40,779 nt of DNA from CAZDAM01 sp964503595 (GCA_964503595.1 CAZDAM010000017.1:1-40779), one strand, 5' to 3'; shown: positions 16,033-24,798, counted from the first letter of the stretch. Numbers and translations are program-made. The notes: a model not told the origin generated them from the sequence alone.

Positions 16033-18341
16033 AGCCGGCCCGCCGCAAGTCTGGAACAATCCTCATAGGCTTTTTTCGCCTGAGCCATTTCTCCGAGCTT
16101 TTCAAGAGCCATAGCCCGGTACCAGTGGGACTCAGCCTGCCTGGGCTCCTGACGGATCGCTTCATCAAGCCAGAACAAGGCCCTCTTGTGCCTCTCCATC
16201 ATAAGCCAGCACCATCCCACCTGCTGCATCAGAACCGGCTCCCGGTATTCTTTCTGACATAATGCCTCCAGATAATCTGCGGCTTCGGCGTATTCGCCTT
16301 CTTCAGCCAGAAGAAGACCCAGTTCCCTCATGGCATCCGTATAATCAGGGATTTCTCGAAGCGCCTGCCTGAGTTGCTCTTCCGCCAAAAGAGGCTGGCC
16401 TAAACGCCGGCAAAGGCGACCGACCCGAAGCCTGGCTTCCGGCTCAGCATCTTTCTGAAGACGCTTACGGGCCAGCTCCAGAGCTCTTTCAAATTCCTGA
16501 GCCTGCTCTTCCAGAGCACTCAGCAGATCCAGAGCCTCAAGATCAGAATCTTCCGAACAGCTCAGGACATGATTCAGATGAGTCCTCGCTGTTGCCATAT
16601 CCCCCCTGGCAAGTGCCAGCTGGGCCAGAGTCCTCAGAGCCAGAGGATGGGATTCACGAATTTCAAGCAACTCTTCAGCTATTTTCTTCTGGGCATCTTC
16701 GTCCTGAAGACTGCGGGCCGTTCTCAGAAACATGACCAGAAGTTCTTCATTTCCCGGAAGATTGAAAAGTCCCTGTTCCAGAACCTCAAGGGCCCTCTCT
16801 GGCTGAGAATCCTCCCAGAGCGACTGAGAAAGAGCTGACCAGACTTCCACCTGTTCCGGATATGCCTCCGCCAGCTCACTGAAATAGTCCACGCAGACCG
16901 GGTAATCCCCCTGAGCCCGAAGCCCTTCGCCGATTCTCAAAAGAAGCTCAAGACAACCCGGTTCCATGGCTAGCGCCATTCTCCAGCGTCGAATCGCTTC
17001 ATCAATCAACCCCTGAGAAAAACTGAAATCTCCAGCCTGAAGCAGTAGTGAGGCGCTTTCTCCTTCACGACTCAAGCGCTTTTCCCATTCTTTCTGTGCT
17101 TCAGAAACATCCGGCGGTTCAATGATTTCTTCCTCGGCGTCCTCTTCAGACTCAGGGATATTTTCAAGCCTTCGGATCAGCTCCAGAGCCCTTTCCGGCT
17201 CCCCCAGCCGATCATATAGTGAGATCATGGCTTGGAGGCTTTTCTGATGGGAGGGGTCAAGCTCCAAGGCCAGAGAATAAGCCTGAAGCGCCTCCTGGGG
17301 ACGGCTCAAAGCCTCCAGAGCCTGAGCCTTGAAGTAAAACAGTTCGCAGGAAAGCTCCCCATCCCTTTCAGTTTCCTCTGACAGTTTCAAGGCAAATTTG
17401 GGCTGGGACGCTTTCAGCGTGATTTCCATCGCCAGCAGGGTAGGTACCTGATTTTTTGCCCGTAAAAGCCTCTGGTAGCAGGAATAGGCCCGACCATATT
17501 CTTTTGCCCCCAGATGCAGCCGGCATAAATCCAGATCCAGCCCTGGAAGATCAGACTGAATTCTGGCAGCCTTGCTCAGATGCTCCCGGGCCAGCTGCCA
17601 GCGGGACAGAGCTATAGCACTTCGTGCCAGCAGCTGATGCCCCAGCACATGCAGGGGCTCGAGTTCAAGAAGGCGAGTAAAAAGCTCCAGAGCCCTTTGA
17701 GGAAGCCCGGCAGCATGACTGATTCTGGCAGCAAGCAGCAAGGCTTTGGGTTCATCCTCAATCTGGCTGAGCTCCATCAAGGATTCCCATGCTTCCGCCA
17801 AAAGCCCCTGAGCCAGAGCCAGCTCAGATCTCAGGATGCAGGCCGGGTAATATCCACGACTGAGAAAACAACCCTGACGCACTGCCTCAAGAGCTTCCGT
17901 TACCAGGCCTGTATTCTGATAGGCCCGGGCAAGGAGAACATGGGTCTGGGGATGAGGCTGAGCCATTTTCTGAGCCCGCTTGAGTCTGAGAATTGCATCT
18001 GAATCACGCCCCTCCCTTAAGGCAATCCGAGCAAGACCATGATGAGCCGGAAGGTGAGAAGGAGACAGTGCCAGAAGCTTCTGCCAGGAATAACGCGCAG
18101 CTTGAAGCTGACCCAACCGAAACTGAAGAGAACCCAGACACCCCCAGGCATGAGCATCATCCGGCTTGAGATGCAGTGCCTTCTGATAGGCAATCAGAGC
18201 ATCTTCAATCCGCCCCCGCATCTCACAGGCCCGGGCCAGATTGAAATGGCTGAAGAAATCCTCCGGGTACAACTGGACAGTCGCACTGGCTGCCTCAATG
18301 ACAGCATCCAAATCGGGGCGGAGGATTTCCTGTTCACACAC
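15987..18341 (-). CDS. Large TPR-repeat protein, function unknown
   Basis: This is a soluble array of roughly 20 tetratricopeptide-like repeats over about 784 residues. Examples are HFNLARACEMRGRIEDALIA, the unit ending ALHLKPDDAHAWGCLGSLQF, AQALEALSRPQEALQAYSLA, and the final MALEKLGEMAQAKKAYEDC. An acidic break (PESEEDAEEEIIEPPD) lies near residue 405. No signal peptide or membrane segment is visible. The frame stays open into spoVS, but starts there would overlap it by over 50 bp. I chose the GTG at 18341, which overlaps the spoVS stop as GTGTGTGA; no good ribosome binding site supports it, so the start is uncertain. It is the last gene of the lipid operon. Confidence 0.75.
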   Translation of the reverse strand: MCEQEILRPDLDAVIEAASATVQLYPEDFFSHFNLARACEMRGRIEDALIAYQKALHLKPDDAHAWGCLGSLQFRLGQLQAARYSWQKLLALSPSHLPAHHGLARIALREGRDSDAILRLKRAQKMAQPHPQTHVLLARAYQNTGLVTEALEAVRQGCFLSRGYYPACILRSELALAQGLLAEAWESLMELSQIEDEPKALLLAARISHAAGLPQRALELFTRLLELEPLHVLGHQLLARSAIALSRWQLAREHLSKAARIQSDLPGLDLDLCRLHLGAKEYGRAYSCYQRLLRAKNQVPTLLAMEITLKASQPKFALKLSEETERDGELSCELFYFKAQALEALSRPQEALQAYSLALELDPSHQKSLQAMISLYDRLGEPERALELIRRLENIPESEEDAEEEIIEPPDVSEAQKEWEKRLSREGESASLLLQAGDFSFSQGLIDEAIRRWRMALAMEPGCLELLLRIGEGLRAQGDYPVCVDYFSELAEAYPEQVEVWSALSQSLWEDSQPERALEVLEQGLFNLPGNEELLVMFLRTARSLQDEDAQKKIAEELLEIRESHPLALRTLAQLALARGDMATARTHLNHVLSCSEDSDLEALDLLSALEEQAQEFERALELARKRLQKDAEPEARLRVGRLCRRLGQPLLAEEQLRQALREIPDYTDAMRELGLLLAEEGEYAEAADYLEALCQKEYREPVLMQQVGWCWLMMERHKRALFWLDEAIRQEPRQAESHWYRAMALEKLGEMAQAKKAYEDCSRLAAGRLQGFARDALARLLSD

Positions 18342-18600
18342 GTTTGGCCGTAACCACAAACTTGATCCCTGTGCGCTCCTTGGCATCAATCGCTAGGTCC
18401 ACAAAAGATACTTGAATGTAGATGTCGATTCCTTTAGGAGCAAGAAAGCCGCGGACAATCGCAATCGCCTTGACTGCTTGGTTGACCGCACCAGCACCAA
18501 TTGCCTGAATTCCGACCTGCTCGTCCTTCTCCAGAATCATGGCCATGGCTCCAGCCACGGCTTTGGACTGACTCTTCGAAGAGACTTTTAGGGTTTCCAC
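18334..18600 (-). CDS. spoVS: Stage V sporulation protein S homologue
   Basis: SpoVS is an 86-90 residue Alba-like protein needed for spore coat and cortex formation in Bacillus and also found in many non-spore-formers with unknown roles. The 88-residue sequence matches throughout: ETLKVSSKSQSKAVAGAMA, VGIQAIGAGAVNQAVKAIAI, RGFLAPKGIDIYIQVSFVDL and a C-terminal ERTGIKFVV. The start codon is GTG, placed directly after the rnc TAG with AGGAGG 4 nt ahead. Translation is therefore probably coupled to rnc. Alba-like folds bind RNA or DNA, so a nucleic-acid role alongside RNase III is a reasonable inference. There is no other sporulation gene in the window. Confidence 0.93.
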   Translation of the reverse strand: METLKVSSKSQSKAVAGAMAMILEKDEQVGIQAIGAGAVNQAVKAIAIVRGFLAPKGIDIYIQVSFVDLAIDAKERTGIKFVVTAKRV

Positions 18601-19278
18601 CTAGCCTCCTGAAAACACCTGAAAAAAAAGTTCAAGTGCCTTTTTTGCCGCCATTTGTTCTGCTTCTTTTTTGCTGCGACCCGTTCCTGTTGCACTCAGT
18701 CCCTCAGAGCAAGTTACCTGTGAGTGAAAGGAATCCTGTTTTAGAATTGTATCATAAACCGGCAGGCATTTCGTAGCCCGAAGACAGAATTCCTGCAGGG
18801 CCGTTTTCGCATCGGGGCCCCCATCACCCAAGGAAGGTTCGAACCATTCCTCGACAAGCTTTTTCAGGGCTCCTCCCCCCCCATCCAGATAAACTGCAGC
18901 CAGAAGAGCTTCCACAACATCCGCTTTGGGACCTTTGGGAAGATGCCCCAGCTTCATCCCTTCACCCACGAGCAGAAAACTTCCCAATCCATAACGCGAG
19001 GTTATCCTCCTTAGCGCATCTCCGCTCACCATCTGCGTCCTCAGGCGGGTCATCTCTCCCTGACTGAGCCCCCTGGAGTTGCGAAACAGGATTTCACTGA
19101 CTTCTGCCTGCAGGAGAGCATCTCCCAGAAATTCCAGTCTCTCATAATCAAAATCAAGCTGGTGCTCGGCTCGAAACGAGCCATGGGTAATGGCTTCAAT
19201 CAAAAGGGTCCGATCCCGAAAAGAGTGGCCCAGAATTGCTTCCAGGCTATCAAGATATTCAAAAAATCTAAGACTCAA
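18601..19278 (-). CDS. rnc: Ribonuclease III
   Basis: RNase III cleaves double-stranded RNA, processing rRNA precursors and regulating mRNAs. The 225-residue protein has the standard layout. The catalytic domain carries the signature ERLEFLGDALL (about residues 45-55) and the second metal-binding part KADVVEALLAAVYLDGG (about 118-134). A C-terminal double-stranded RNA-binding domain ends with GRSKKEAEQMAAKKAL. The start codon is TTG, in a TTGA overlap with the fabF stop at 19275-19278, which suggests low, coupled expression. The fabF-rnc neighbourhood is widely conserved in bacteria. Confidence 0.95.
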   Translation of the reverse strand: MSLRFFEYLDSLEAILGHSFRDRTLLIEAITHGSFRAEHQLDFDYERLEFLGDALLQAEVSEILFRNSRGLSQGEMTRLRTQMVSGDALRRITSRYGLGSFLLVGEGMKLGHLPKGPKADVVEALLAAVYLDGGGGALKKLVEEWFEPSLGDGGPDAKTALQEFCLRATKCLPVYDTILKQDSFHSQVTCSEGLSATGTGRSKKEAEQMAAKKALELFFQVFSGG

Positions 19279-20513
19279 GCTTCAAATTTCTTAAAAATCA
19301 AAGCGGCATTGTGACCGCCAAAACCCATTGAATGCTTCAGAACCACCCGGACACCACCCTCCTGGGCCGTATGTGGTACATAGTTCAGGTCACAGCCTTC
19401 ATCCGGATTCTGAAGGTTTAAAGTCGGATGAACCACCTGATGCAGGATCGACTGCACACAGACCACGCTCTCCACTCCACCGGCCGCCCCCAGAAGGTGC
19501 CCCAGCATGGATTTGGTGGAACTCAGCTTAAGCTTCTGGGCATGCTCTCCGAAAACAGATTTTACACATTCGGTTTCATAGCGATCCCCAATCGGAGTAG
19601 AGGTCCCATGTACATTGATGTAATCCACATCCTCGGGATTCAGTCCGGCCTGCTTCAGAGCCAGCCGATCCGCGCGGGCCATTCCTTCTCCACCCGGAGC
19701 AATTGCCGTAATATGGTGGGCATCACAGGTTGCTCCGTATCCAACTACTTCGGCCAGAATCCGGGCTCCGCGCTTTTTTGCATGCTCAAGGCTTTCCAAA
19801 ACCAGAATGCCGGCGCCTTCCCCCATGACAAAGCCATCCCGATCCCGATCAAAAGGACGGGATGCCCCTTTAGGATTCTCATTATTCCGGCTCATAGCCT
19901 TCATATTGGAAAAACCTGCCACAGTAAGAGGAGTCACCGAAGCTTCCGCCCCACCGGCTACGATAATATCCTGCTCACCAAGAGTAATCTGCCGAAAGGC
20001 CTCCCCCACGCAGTGAGTCCCGGTCGTGCAGGCCGAAACAATCCCGTAATTAACCCCTTTGAGATTATGCCTGATCGCGATATTTCCTCCGGCTTCATTG
20101 GAAATCAGATTGGAAATGAAGAAGGGAGAAACTCCACGAGGTCCACGCTTCTGCATGCTCTCCATCGTGGTTTCCAGAGTCAGAATGCCGCCAATTCCTG
20201 AGCCGACAATCGCTCCGGCCCTTTCCGGGTCAAAACCGGATTCGGCAAAACCACTCATTTTCACGGCTTCATCGGCCGCAATCCAGGCAAACTGGGCAAA
20301 GCGATCGAATTTTTTCAGGTTTTTGACATCAAAATGCTCACTCAAAGGCGGGTTCTTGACCTCAGCCGCAATCCTGCTCTCATGAGCCGATGCATCAAAC
20401 TGGGTAATGGTATCCACTCCGCTCTTTGCGTCGACCAAAGCCTTGAATGTGGCATCAGCCGAATGAGCCAGAGCATTGATAGACCCAATTCCTGTAACAA
20501 CAACCCTTTGCAT
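19275..20513 (-). CDS. fabF: Beta-ketoacyl-ACP synthase II
   Basis: FabF elongates fatty acyl-ACP chains by condensation with malonyl-ACP. Start 20513 is chosen: GGAGG lies 6 nt upstream and MQRVVVTGIGSI is the usual N-terminus, while the longer frame adds 23 unrelated residues. The 412-residue length is typical. The Cys-His-His catalytic triad is visible in VSACTTGTH (about 165), VHGTSTPIGD (about 305) and MLGHLLGAAGGVE (about 342). GFVMGEGAGILVLE is another family motif. It lies 135 bp after acpP, across an intercistronic hairpin, and overlaps rnc by 4 bp. Confidence 0.97.
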   Translation of the reverse strand: MQRVVVTGIGSINALAHSADATFKALVDAKSGVDTITQFDASAHESRIAAEVKNPPLSEHFDVKNLKKFDRFAQFAWIAADEAVKMSGFAESGFDPERAGAIVGSGIGGILTLETTMESMQKRGPRGVSPFFISNLISNEAGGNIAIRHNLKGVNYGIVSACTTGTHCVGEAFRQITLGEQDIIVAGGAEASVTPLTVAGFSNMKAMSRNNENPKGASRPFDRDRDGFVMGEGAGILVLESLEHAKKRGARILAEVVGYGATCDAHHITAIAPGGEGMARADRLALKQAGLNPEDVDYINVHGTSTPIGDRYETECVKSVFGEHAQKLKLSSTKSMLGHLLGAAGGVESVVCVQSILHQVVHPTLNLQNPDEGCDLNYVPHTAQEGGVRVVLKHSMGFGGHNAALIFKKFEA

Positions 20514-20550
20514 TTTTCCTCCAGTTCCCCGATTCAATAGCATTGCGGGA

Positions 20551-20587
20551 AACAAAAGGGATGGACTGGCAAAGCCATCCATCCCTT
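20551..20587 (-). terminator. Intercistronic terminator/attenuator between acpP and fabF
   Basis: Minus-strand RNA pairs AAGGGATGGATGGC with GCCAGTCCATCCCTT (one bulged G) around a 3-nt loop, followed by UUGUUU. The hairpin is as strong as the true terminators in this window, yet it lies inside the operon 60 bp after the acpP stop, with fabF, rnc, spoVS and a TPR gene downstream. Partial termination here would give excess acpP transcript, which suits the large amount of acyl carrier protein cells need (inference). Confidence 0.65.
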
Positions 20588-20648
20588 ATGAATGTTTCAA
20601 ACAGTTTCTTCAGGAAGACAGGGAAAAGGGTTCCCCATCCAGACCTGC

Positions 20649-20888
20649 TCATCCCTGTTTGTAAGCATCAATATAGTCTACTGCCGACTGCACAGTCTTG
20701 ATAGCTTCTGCCTTATCATCAGGGATTTCGATTCCGAATTCCTCTTCCAAAGCCATGATCAGCTCGACAATGTCCAGTGAATCAGCTCCCAGGTCTTCTA
20801 CAAATGTTGCTTCTGGAGTGATGGCCTCGTCTTCCGCGCCCAGTTGTTTGGCTACGATTTCCTTCACTCTCTCGAATACGTCGGACAT
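20649..20888 (-). CDS. acpP: Acyl carrier protein
   Basis: AcpP carries growing acyl chains on a 4'-phosphopantetheine arm during fatty acid synthesis. The 79-residue acidic four-helix protein has the modification site GADSLDIVELIMALEEEF with Ser37. The rest (MSDVFERVKEIVAKQLG, FGIEIPDDKA) is typical. AAGGAAAGG lies upstream of the ATG. It sits 17 bp after fabG and is followed by a strong hairpin before fabF. Confidence 0.98.
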   Translation of the reverse strand: MSDVFERVKEIVAKQLGAEDEAITPEATFVEDLGADSLDIVELIMALEEEFGIEIPDDKAEAIKTVQSAVDYIDAYKQG

Positions 20889-20905
20889 GTTGCACCTTTC
20901 CTTGA

Positions 20906-21655
20906 TTACATGTTAAGTCCACCATCTACTTGTATGACACTTCCGGTAATATAGCTGGCCTTATCAGAAAGCAGGAAAAGCACGCAATCCGCCACATGCT
21001 CAGCCTCACCAAAGAAACCCAGAGGAATCCGGGCCAGAAGTTCTTCCTTGAGGCGATCGGGGATTTTATCCGTCATGCTGGACTGAATGAATCCGGGGGC
21101 GATGGCATTCACCCGGATTCCGCGCGGAGCCAGTTCCTTGGCCAGAGTTTTCGTAAATCCTATCATTCCCGCTTTGGCCGCTGAATAGTTGGCCTGACCG
21201 GGGTTTCCCATGAGACCGACAACGGATGTGATATTGACCACAACCCCCTGCCTGCGCTTCATCATGGTTTTCACAACAGCCTTGGTAAAGCTGAAGGGGC
21301 CTTTGAGATTGGTGGCGATCACTTCATCCCAATCTTCAGGCTTCATTTTGATCAGAAGATTATCACGGGTAATCCCGGCATTATTCACCAGAAAATCCGG
21401 ATCCCCCAGCTCGTTCTGAACCTGATCTACGGCAGCAAGAACCGCATCATGATCCCGAACATCCACCTGGAGGGGAAGAAATTTTGTTCCGAATCTGGCC
21501 TGAAGATCAGCCCCGATTCTTTCCACATCTTCTTTGCGGGTAGAAACCAGCCCAAGGCTTGCACCCGCCTCAGCGAGCCCTTCGGCAATGGAAAGGCCAA
21601 TCCCGCGGGAGGCTCCGGTCACAATAGCGACTTTTCCCTGAATCGATTCCTTCAT
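20906..21655 (-). CDS. fabG: 3-oxoacyl-ACP reductase
   Basis: FabG reduces 3-oxoacyl-ACP with NADPH. The true start is 21655, in an ATGA overlap with the fabD stop; the frame extends 67 further codons antisense-like into fabD but those have no homologous look. The 249-residue Rossmann protein has the cofactor motif VTGASRGIG (about residues 12-20), NNAG (about 90), and the Ser-Tyr-Lys triad in ITSVVG and YSAAKAG (about 140-160). It ends VIQVDGGLNM, the classic FabG C-terminus. Confidence 0.97.
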   Translation of the reverse strand: MKESIQGKVAIVTGASRGIGLSIAEGLAEAGASLGLVSTRKEDVERIGADLQARFGTKFLPLQVDVRDHDAVLAAVDQVQNELGDPDFLVNNAGITRDNLLIKMKPEDWDEVIATNLKGPFSFTKAVVKTMMKRRQGVVVNITSVVGLMGNPGQANYSAAKAGMIGFTKTLAKELAPRGIRVNAIAPGFIQSSMTDKIPDRLKEELLARIPLGFFGEAEHVADCVLFLLSDKASYITGSVIQVDGGLNM

Positions 21656-22593
21656 GCCGACAATTCTCCCATAACCTGATTCAGAGAGTCCGTATCGTGA
21701 ACTCCAAATATTTTTGCTTTGCGATCTATTTTGCGAATCATGCCCGCAAGCACATTGCCAGCACCAAATTCCACAAAGGTATCCACACCATTTTCCAACA
21801 TGCTTTGAATCGATTTCTCCCAGAGAACAGGGAGAGTCAACTGCTGCATCAGACATTCCTGAATGACTTTCGGGTCCCGGGTAGGCTGAGCTGTTGTATT
21901 CGAATACACCGGTACCTGAGCCTCACCAAAATCTGTTTCGGCAAGCTTTTTAGCCAGCCCCGCTTCCGCAGGCTGCATCAGACGGGAGTGAAATGGACCA
22001 GAAACATTGAGCTCGATTCCCATGCGGCCTCCAGCCGCACGGACTCCGGCAATTGCCTTCTTCAAGGCTTCGACATGCCCGGCAATCACGGTCTGTCCAG
22101 GGCAGTTCAAGCCCGCAACATCCAGAATCTGTCCCTCTGCAAGTTCAAGAGTATTCAAATAGTTTCCTGTTTTTTCCTCATCAAGACCAATCAGGGCTGC
22201 CATGGAACCCGTCCCCTGAGGACAGGCCTCATCCATCAGGCGACCCCTTAAATGGACCAGCTTCGTGGCGTGCTCAAGACTCAGTACACCACAGGCAACC
22301 AGTGCGGAGTATTCCCCGACACTATGACCGGCAACAGCTTCGGCTTTCAGTCCGCGGCGCATGGCCTCAAGAGCCAGAAGGCTACTTGTTGCAACAATCG
22401 CGGGCTGGGTAAATTCGGTTTTCAAAAGCTCGGCTTCAGGACCCTCGAAGCAGAGTCTGGACAGTTCAAAACCCAGAGCCTGGTTCAAATCCTCATAGGC
22501 TTCCATCACCGAAGGCTCAGCCTGAGCCAGAGATTTCCCCATCCCAACAGACTGGCTGCCCTGACCGGGAAAAACAAAGGCAAGCCTTTTCAT
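21652..22593 (-). CDS. fabD: Malonyl-CoA:ACP transacylase
   Basis: FabD loads malonyl groups from CoA onto ACP. The start at 22593 overlaps the fabH stop in an ATGA and yields the usual N-terminus MKRLAFVFPGQGSQSVGMG. An in-frame ATG 12 bp earlier has no better ribosome binding site. The 313-residue protein contains the nucleophile elbow GHSVGEYSAL (about residue 90) and the catalytic histidine in SGPFHSRLM (about 200). It lies between fabH and fabG, overlapping both by 4 bp. Confidence 0.97.
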   Translation of the reverse strand: MKRLAFVFPGQGSQSVGMGKSLAQAEPSVMEAYEDLNQALGFELSRLCFEGPEAELLKTEFTQPAIVATSSLLALEAMRRGLKAEAVAGHSVGEYSALVACGVLSLEHATKLVHLRGRLMDEACPQGTGSMAALIGLDEEKTGNYLNTLELAEGQILDVAGLNCPGQTVIAGHVEALKKAIAGVRAAGGRMGIELNVSGPFHSRLMQPAEAGLAKKLAETDFGEAQVPVYSNTTAQPTRDPKVIQECLMQQLTLPVLWEKSIQSMLENGVDTFVEFGAGNVLAGMIRKIDRKAKIFGVHDTDSLNQVMGELSA

Positions 22594-23588
22594 GGCAGAC
22601 TCCATTCAATAATGGTTGCCCCCCAGGAAAGCCCAGCCCCAAAGCCGACAACCAGAACCTTATCCCCAGCCTTGATCCTGCCTTCTTCATAGGCATCGCT
22701 TAAAGCCAGGCCGACCGAAGCTCCGACGGTATTGCCATACCGGTCGATATTGACATAAATCTGGGAATCTTTGAACTCAAGACGCCTGGCTGCAGCACTG
22801 ATGATCCGCACATTTGCCTGATGAGGAACCATCAGAGTGATATCAGAGGCCCTGAGACCCTCCTGCTCCATGACTTTTCGGGAAGCCTCGGCAATAGCCT
22901 GAATGGCGAATTTAAAAACATCCTTGCCTGACATTTTGACAAAATGATTCCGCTCCTGGATATTATCCGGATTCAAAGGTTTCTTTGACCCCCCGGCTGG
23001 AATCCAGAGATTGCACATTCCCGTACCATCCGTGCACATAAAATGGGACTGGACTCCGGTAGAAAGTTCTGCGGTTCTTTCCAGGACAATTGCCGAAGCT
23101 CCATCCCCAAAAAGCACACAGGTATTGCGATCCGTCCAGTCCAGAACACTTGACGTTGCATCCGCACCAATCACCAGAACCGTGGACGCGCCACCCGCCT
23201 TGACGAACTGGGTTCCTGTCAAAAGGGAATAAATGAAACCGGTGCAGGCTGAATTGATATCAAAGGCGCCGGCCCGGTGAGCTCCAAGCTCGGACTGAAC
23301 CAGACAGGCACAGGAAGGAAGACGATGGTCTGCGGTGAATGTCCCAACAATGATCAGGTCCAACTCCTCCGGAGAAACCTGAGCCTGCTTCAAAGCCTTG
23401 CGGGCTGCCTCAACGGCCAGCTGGGATACACCTTCATCTTCAGACACAATATGGCGTTGGCGAATCCCCGTTCTGGTTACAATCCAGTCATCCGAAGTGT
23501 CCACCATCTTTTCCAGATCATGGTTGGTCAGAATTTTTTTCGGCAGGGCCTTGCCCAGCCCGACAACCCGAGCACCATATCGATTCAT
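22590..23588 (-). CDS. fabH: Beta-ketoacyl-ACP synthase III
   Basis: FabH starts fatty acid synthesis by condensing acetyl-CoA (or a branched starter) with malonyl-ACP. The start at 23588 has AAAGG 7 nt upstream, spanning the plsX stop; the longer frame opening with GTG has no site. The 332-residue length is normal. The catalytic triad is visible: Cys in INSACTGFIYSLL (about 113), His in VPHQANVRI (about 248) and Asn in YGNTVGAS (about 278). DDWIVTRTGIRQRHI near residue 30 is another family hallmark. It sits 4 bp after plsX. Confidence 0.97.
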   Translation of the reverse strand: MNRYGARVVGLGKALPKKILTNHDLEKMVDTSDDWIVTRTGIRQRHIVSEDEGVSQLAVEAARKALKQAQVSPEELDLIIVGTFTADHRLPSCACLVQSELGAHRAGAFDINSACTGFIYSLLTGTQFVKAGGASTVLVIGADATSSVLDWTDRNTCVLFGDGASAIVLERTAELSTGVQSHFMCTDGTGMCNLWIPAGGSKKPLNPDNIQERNHFVKMSGKDVFKFAIQAIAEASRKVMEQEGLRASDITLMVPHQANVRIISAAARRLEFKDSQIYVNIDRYGNTVGASVGLALSDAYEEGRIKAGDKVLVVGFGAGLSWGATIIEWSLP

Positions 23589-23592
23589 AGGA

Positions 23593-24564
23593 CTACCTTT
23601 GTGCACTGACCCGAATCAGATCCAGAAGACCGGACTGTCCAAGTTTTTCGCTGGTTTGACAAGCTCCGAGAATAATCTTTTGAGTCGCATTTCCATGCAC
23701 GATATAGCAGTATCCGTCCACCCCAAGAAGCGGAGCCCCGCAATGGGCCGGACTGGATGGATCAAAGGCCCGCATTTTCTGCATCAGACTCATGAATTCT
23801 CCCGAAGGAACGGAATCTTTGGGGAGACAGCTTTTCATGGTGTCTTTAAACACATGGGCCATCCCCTCCAGAGCTTTCAGCAGGATATTCCCGGAGAATC
23901 CATCGGTCACAATCACATCAGCCCGACCGCTTAAAGCATCAAAGCCTTCGACGTTTCCAATAAAATTGAGCCCGCTATCCGCTTTCAGCAAAGGGTAGAC
24001 TTCATGAATCAGAGCATTGCCCTTTTCTTCTTCCGAGCCATTGGACAAGAGTCCTACACACGGGTCATCAACCCCCAGCATGGCCTTGGCCCAGGCTGTG
24101 CCCATACGAGCAAACTGATGAAGATTCGAGGCGTCACAATCGACATTGGCCCCGACATCCAGAACCACCGTACTTTTTCCGTTTGCCTGGGGAAAGACTG
24201 AGGCAATCGGGGGGCGCCGAATCCCAGGAAGTCGACCGAACAGAAACAATGCCGCAGCCATACAGGCCCCAGTGTTTCCCGCCGAAACAAAAGGGAGCCC
24301 CTTCTCTTTAGCTAGCCTGACTCCGACAGAAATCGAAGACTTGGGCTTCTTTCTTAAGGCTTCTGCCGGAGCTTCGCTCATACTGACAATTTCCGGGGCA
24401 TCCACCAGATACAGATTAGGTACGCCCTTGAGGCCATGCTGATGAAAAACGTCCAGAGGACCCGTCAGGTAGATTTCAATCCCCTCCCGGGCTGCAAGCC
24501 TGGCTCCTTCAACAATTTCCTTCGGAGCAAAATCTCCCCCCATAGCATCAAGGACGATCGCCAT
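23593..24564 (-). CDS. plsX: Phosphate acyltransferase PlsX
   Basis: PlsX makes acyl-phosphate from acyl-ACP, the acyl donor for the first step of phospholipid synthesis with PlsY. The 323-residue protein has the N-terminal ALDAMGGDFAPKEIVEGA, the mid motif VSAGNTGACMAAALFLFGRL, LDVGANVDCDASNL, and VTDGFSGNILLKALEG, all typical. It follows rpmF by 5 bp and precedes fabH by 4 bp in the widely conserved rpmF-plsX-fab order. No plsY is present in the window. Confidence 0.96.
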   Translation of the reverse strand: MAIVLDAMGGDFAPKEIVEGARLAAREGIEIYLTGPLDVFHQHGLKGVPNLYLVDAPEIVSMSEAPAEALRKKPKSSISVGVRLAKEKGLPFVSAGNTGACMAAALFLFGRLPGIRRPPIASVFPQANGKSTVVLDVGANVDCDASNLHQFARMGTAWAKAMLGVDDPCVGLLSNGSEEEKGNALIHEVYPLLKADSGLNFIGNVEGFDALSGRADVIVTDGFSGNILLKALEGMAHVFKDTMKSCLPKDSVPSGEFMSLMQKMRAFDPSSPAHCGAPLLGVDGYCYIVHGNATQKIILGACQTSEKLGQSGLLDLIRVSAQR

Positions 24565-24569
24565 ATGAA

Positions 24570-24737
24570 TTACTTCCGCTCAGTAATCAGCCCCTGCTGA
24601 TAGGATTTCAACAGATTTTTGGGGACCATTTTTCCACCCAGCTCTTCGCAGGGAACGAGACTGGGGGCAGCCAGCTTGATATGAGCCCGCCGCTGGTCGC
24701 GCTTCCATTTACAATGCTTACGCTTCGGCATTGGCAT
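24570..24737 (-). CDS. rpmF: Large ribosomal subunit protein bL32, zinc-free form
   Basis: bL32 is a small 50S subunit protein. The start at 24737 has AGGAG 6 nt upstream and gives the family-like N-terminus MPMPKRKHCKWKRDQRRAH. The 55-residue protein keeps the basic N-terminal half and a VPCEELGGKMVPKN core. It lacks the two CxxC pairs of the zinc-ribbon form and has only two cysteines in total, so it is a zinc-independent variant. In many bacteria yceD precedes rpmF; here a promoter and leader precede it instead. It is the first gene of the lipid operon. Confidence 0.9.
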   Translation of the reverse strand: MPMPKRKHCKWKRDQRRAHIKLAAPSLVPCEELGGKMVPKNLLKSYQQGLITERK

Positions 24738-24754
24738 AGTGAACTCCTTTAACG

Positions 24755-24783
24755 AACAAGAAAACATGGGCGCAGCCGCCCAT
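24755..24783 (-). promoter_or_regulatory. Hairpin plus U-rich tract in the rpmF leader (possible attenuator)
   Basis: ATGGGCG and CGCCCAT (24766-24783) form a 7-bp perfect stem with a 4-nt loop in the short leader between the promoter and rpmF. The RNA continues with GUUUUCUUGUU. This resembles a weak intrinsic terminator and could set how much transcription enters the rpmF-plsX-fab operon. A role in binding a ribosomal protein is an alternative. Confidence 0.5.
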
Positions 24784-24798
24784 CACAAAAAGTTTTGC

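Noticed and set aside
19428..20201. Plus-strand frame of 257 codons
   Set aside because: Antisense to fabF, which has full catalytic motifs.
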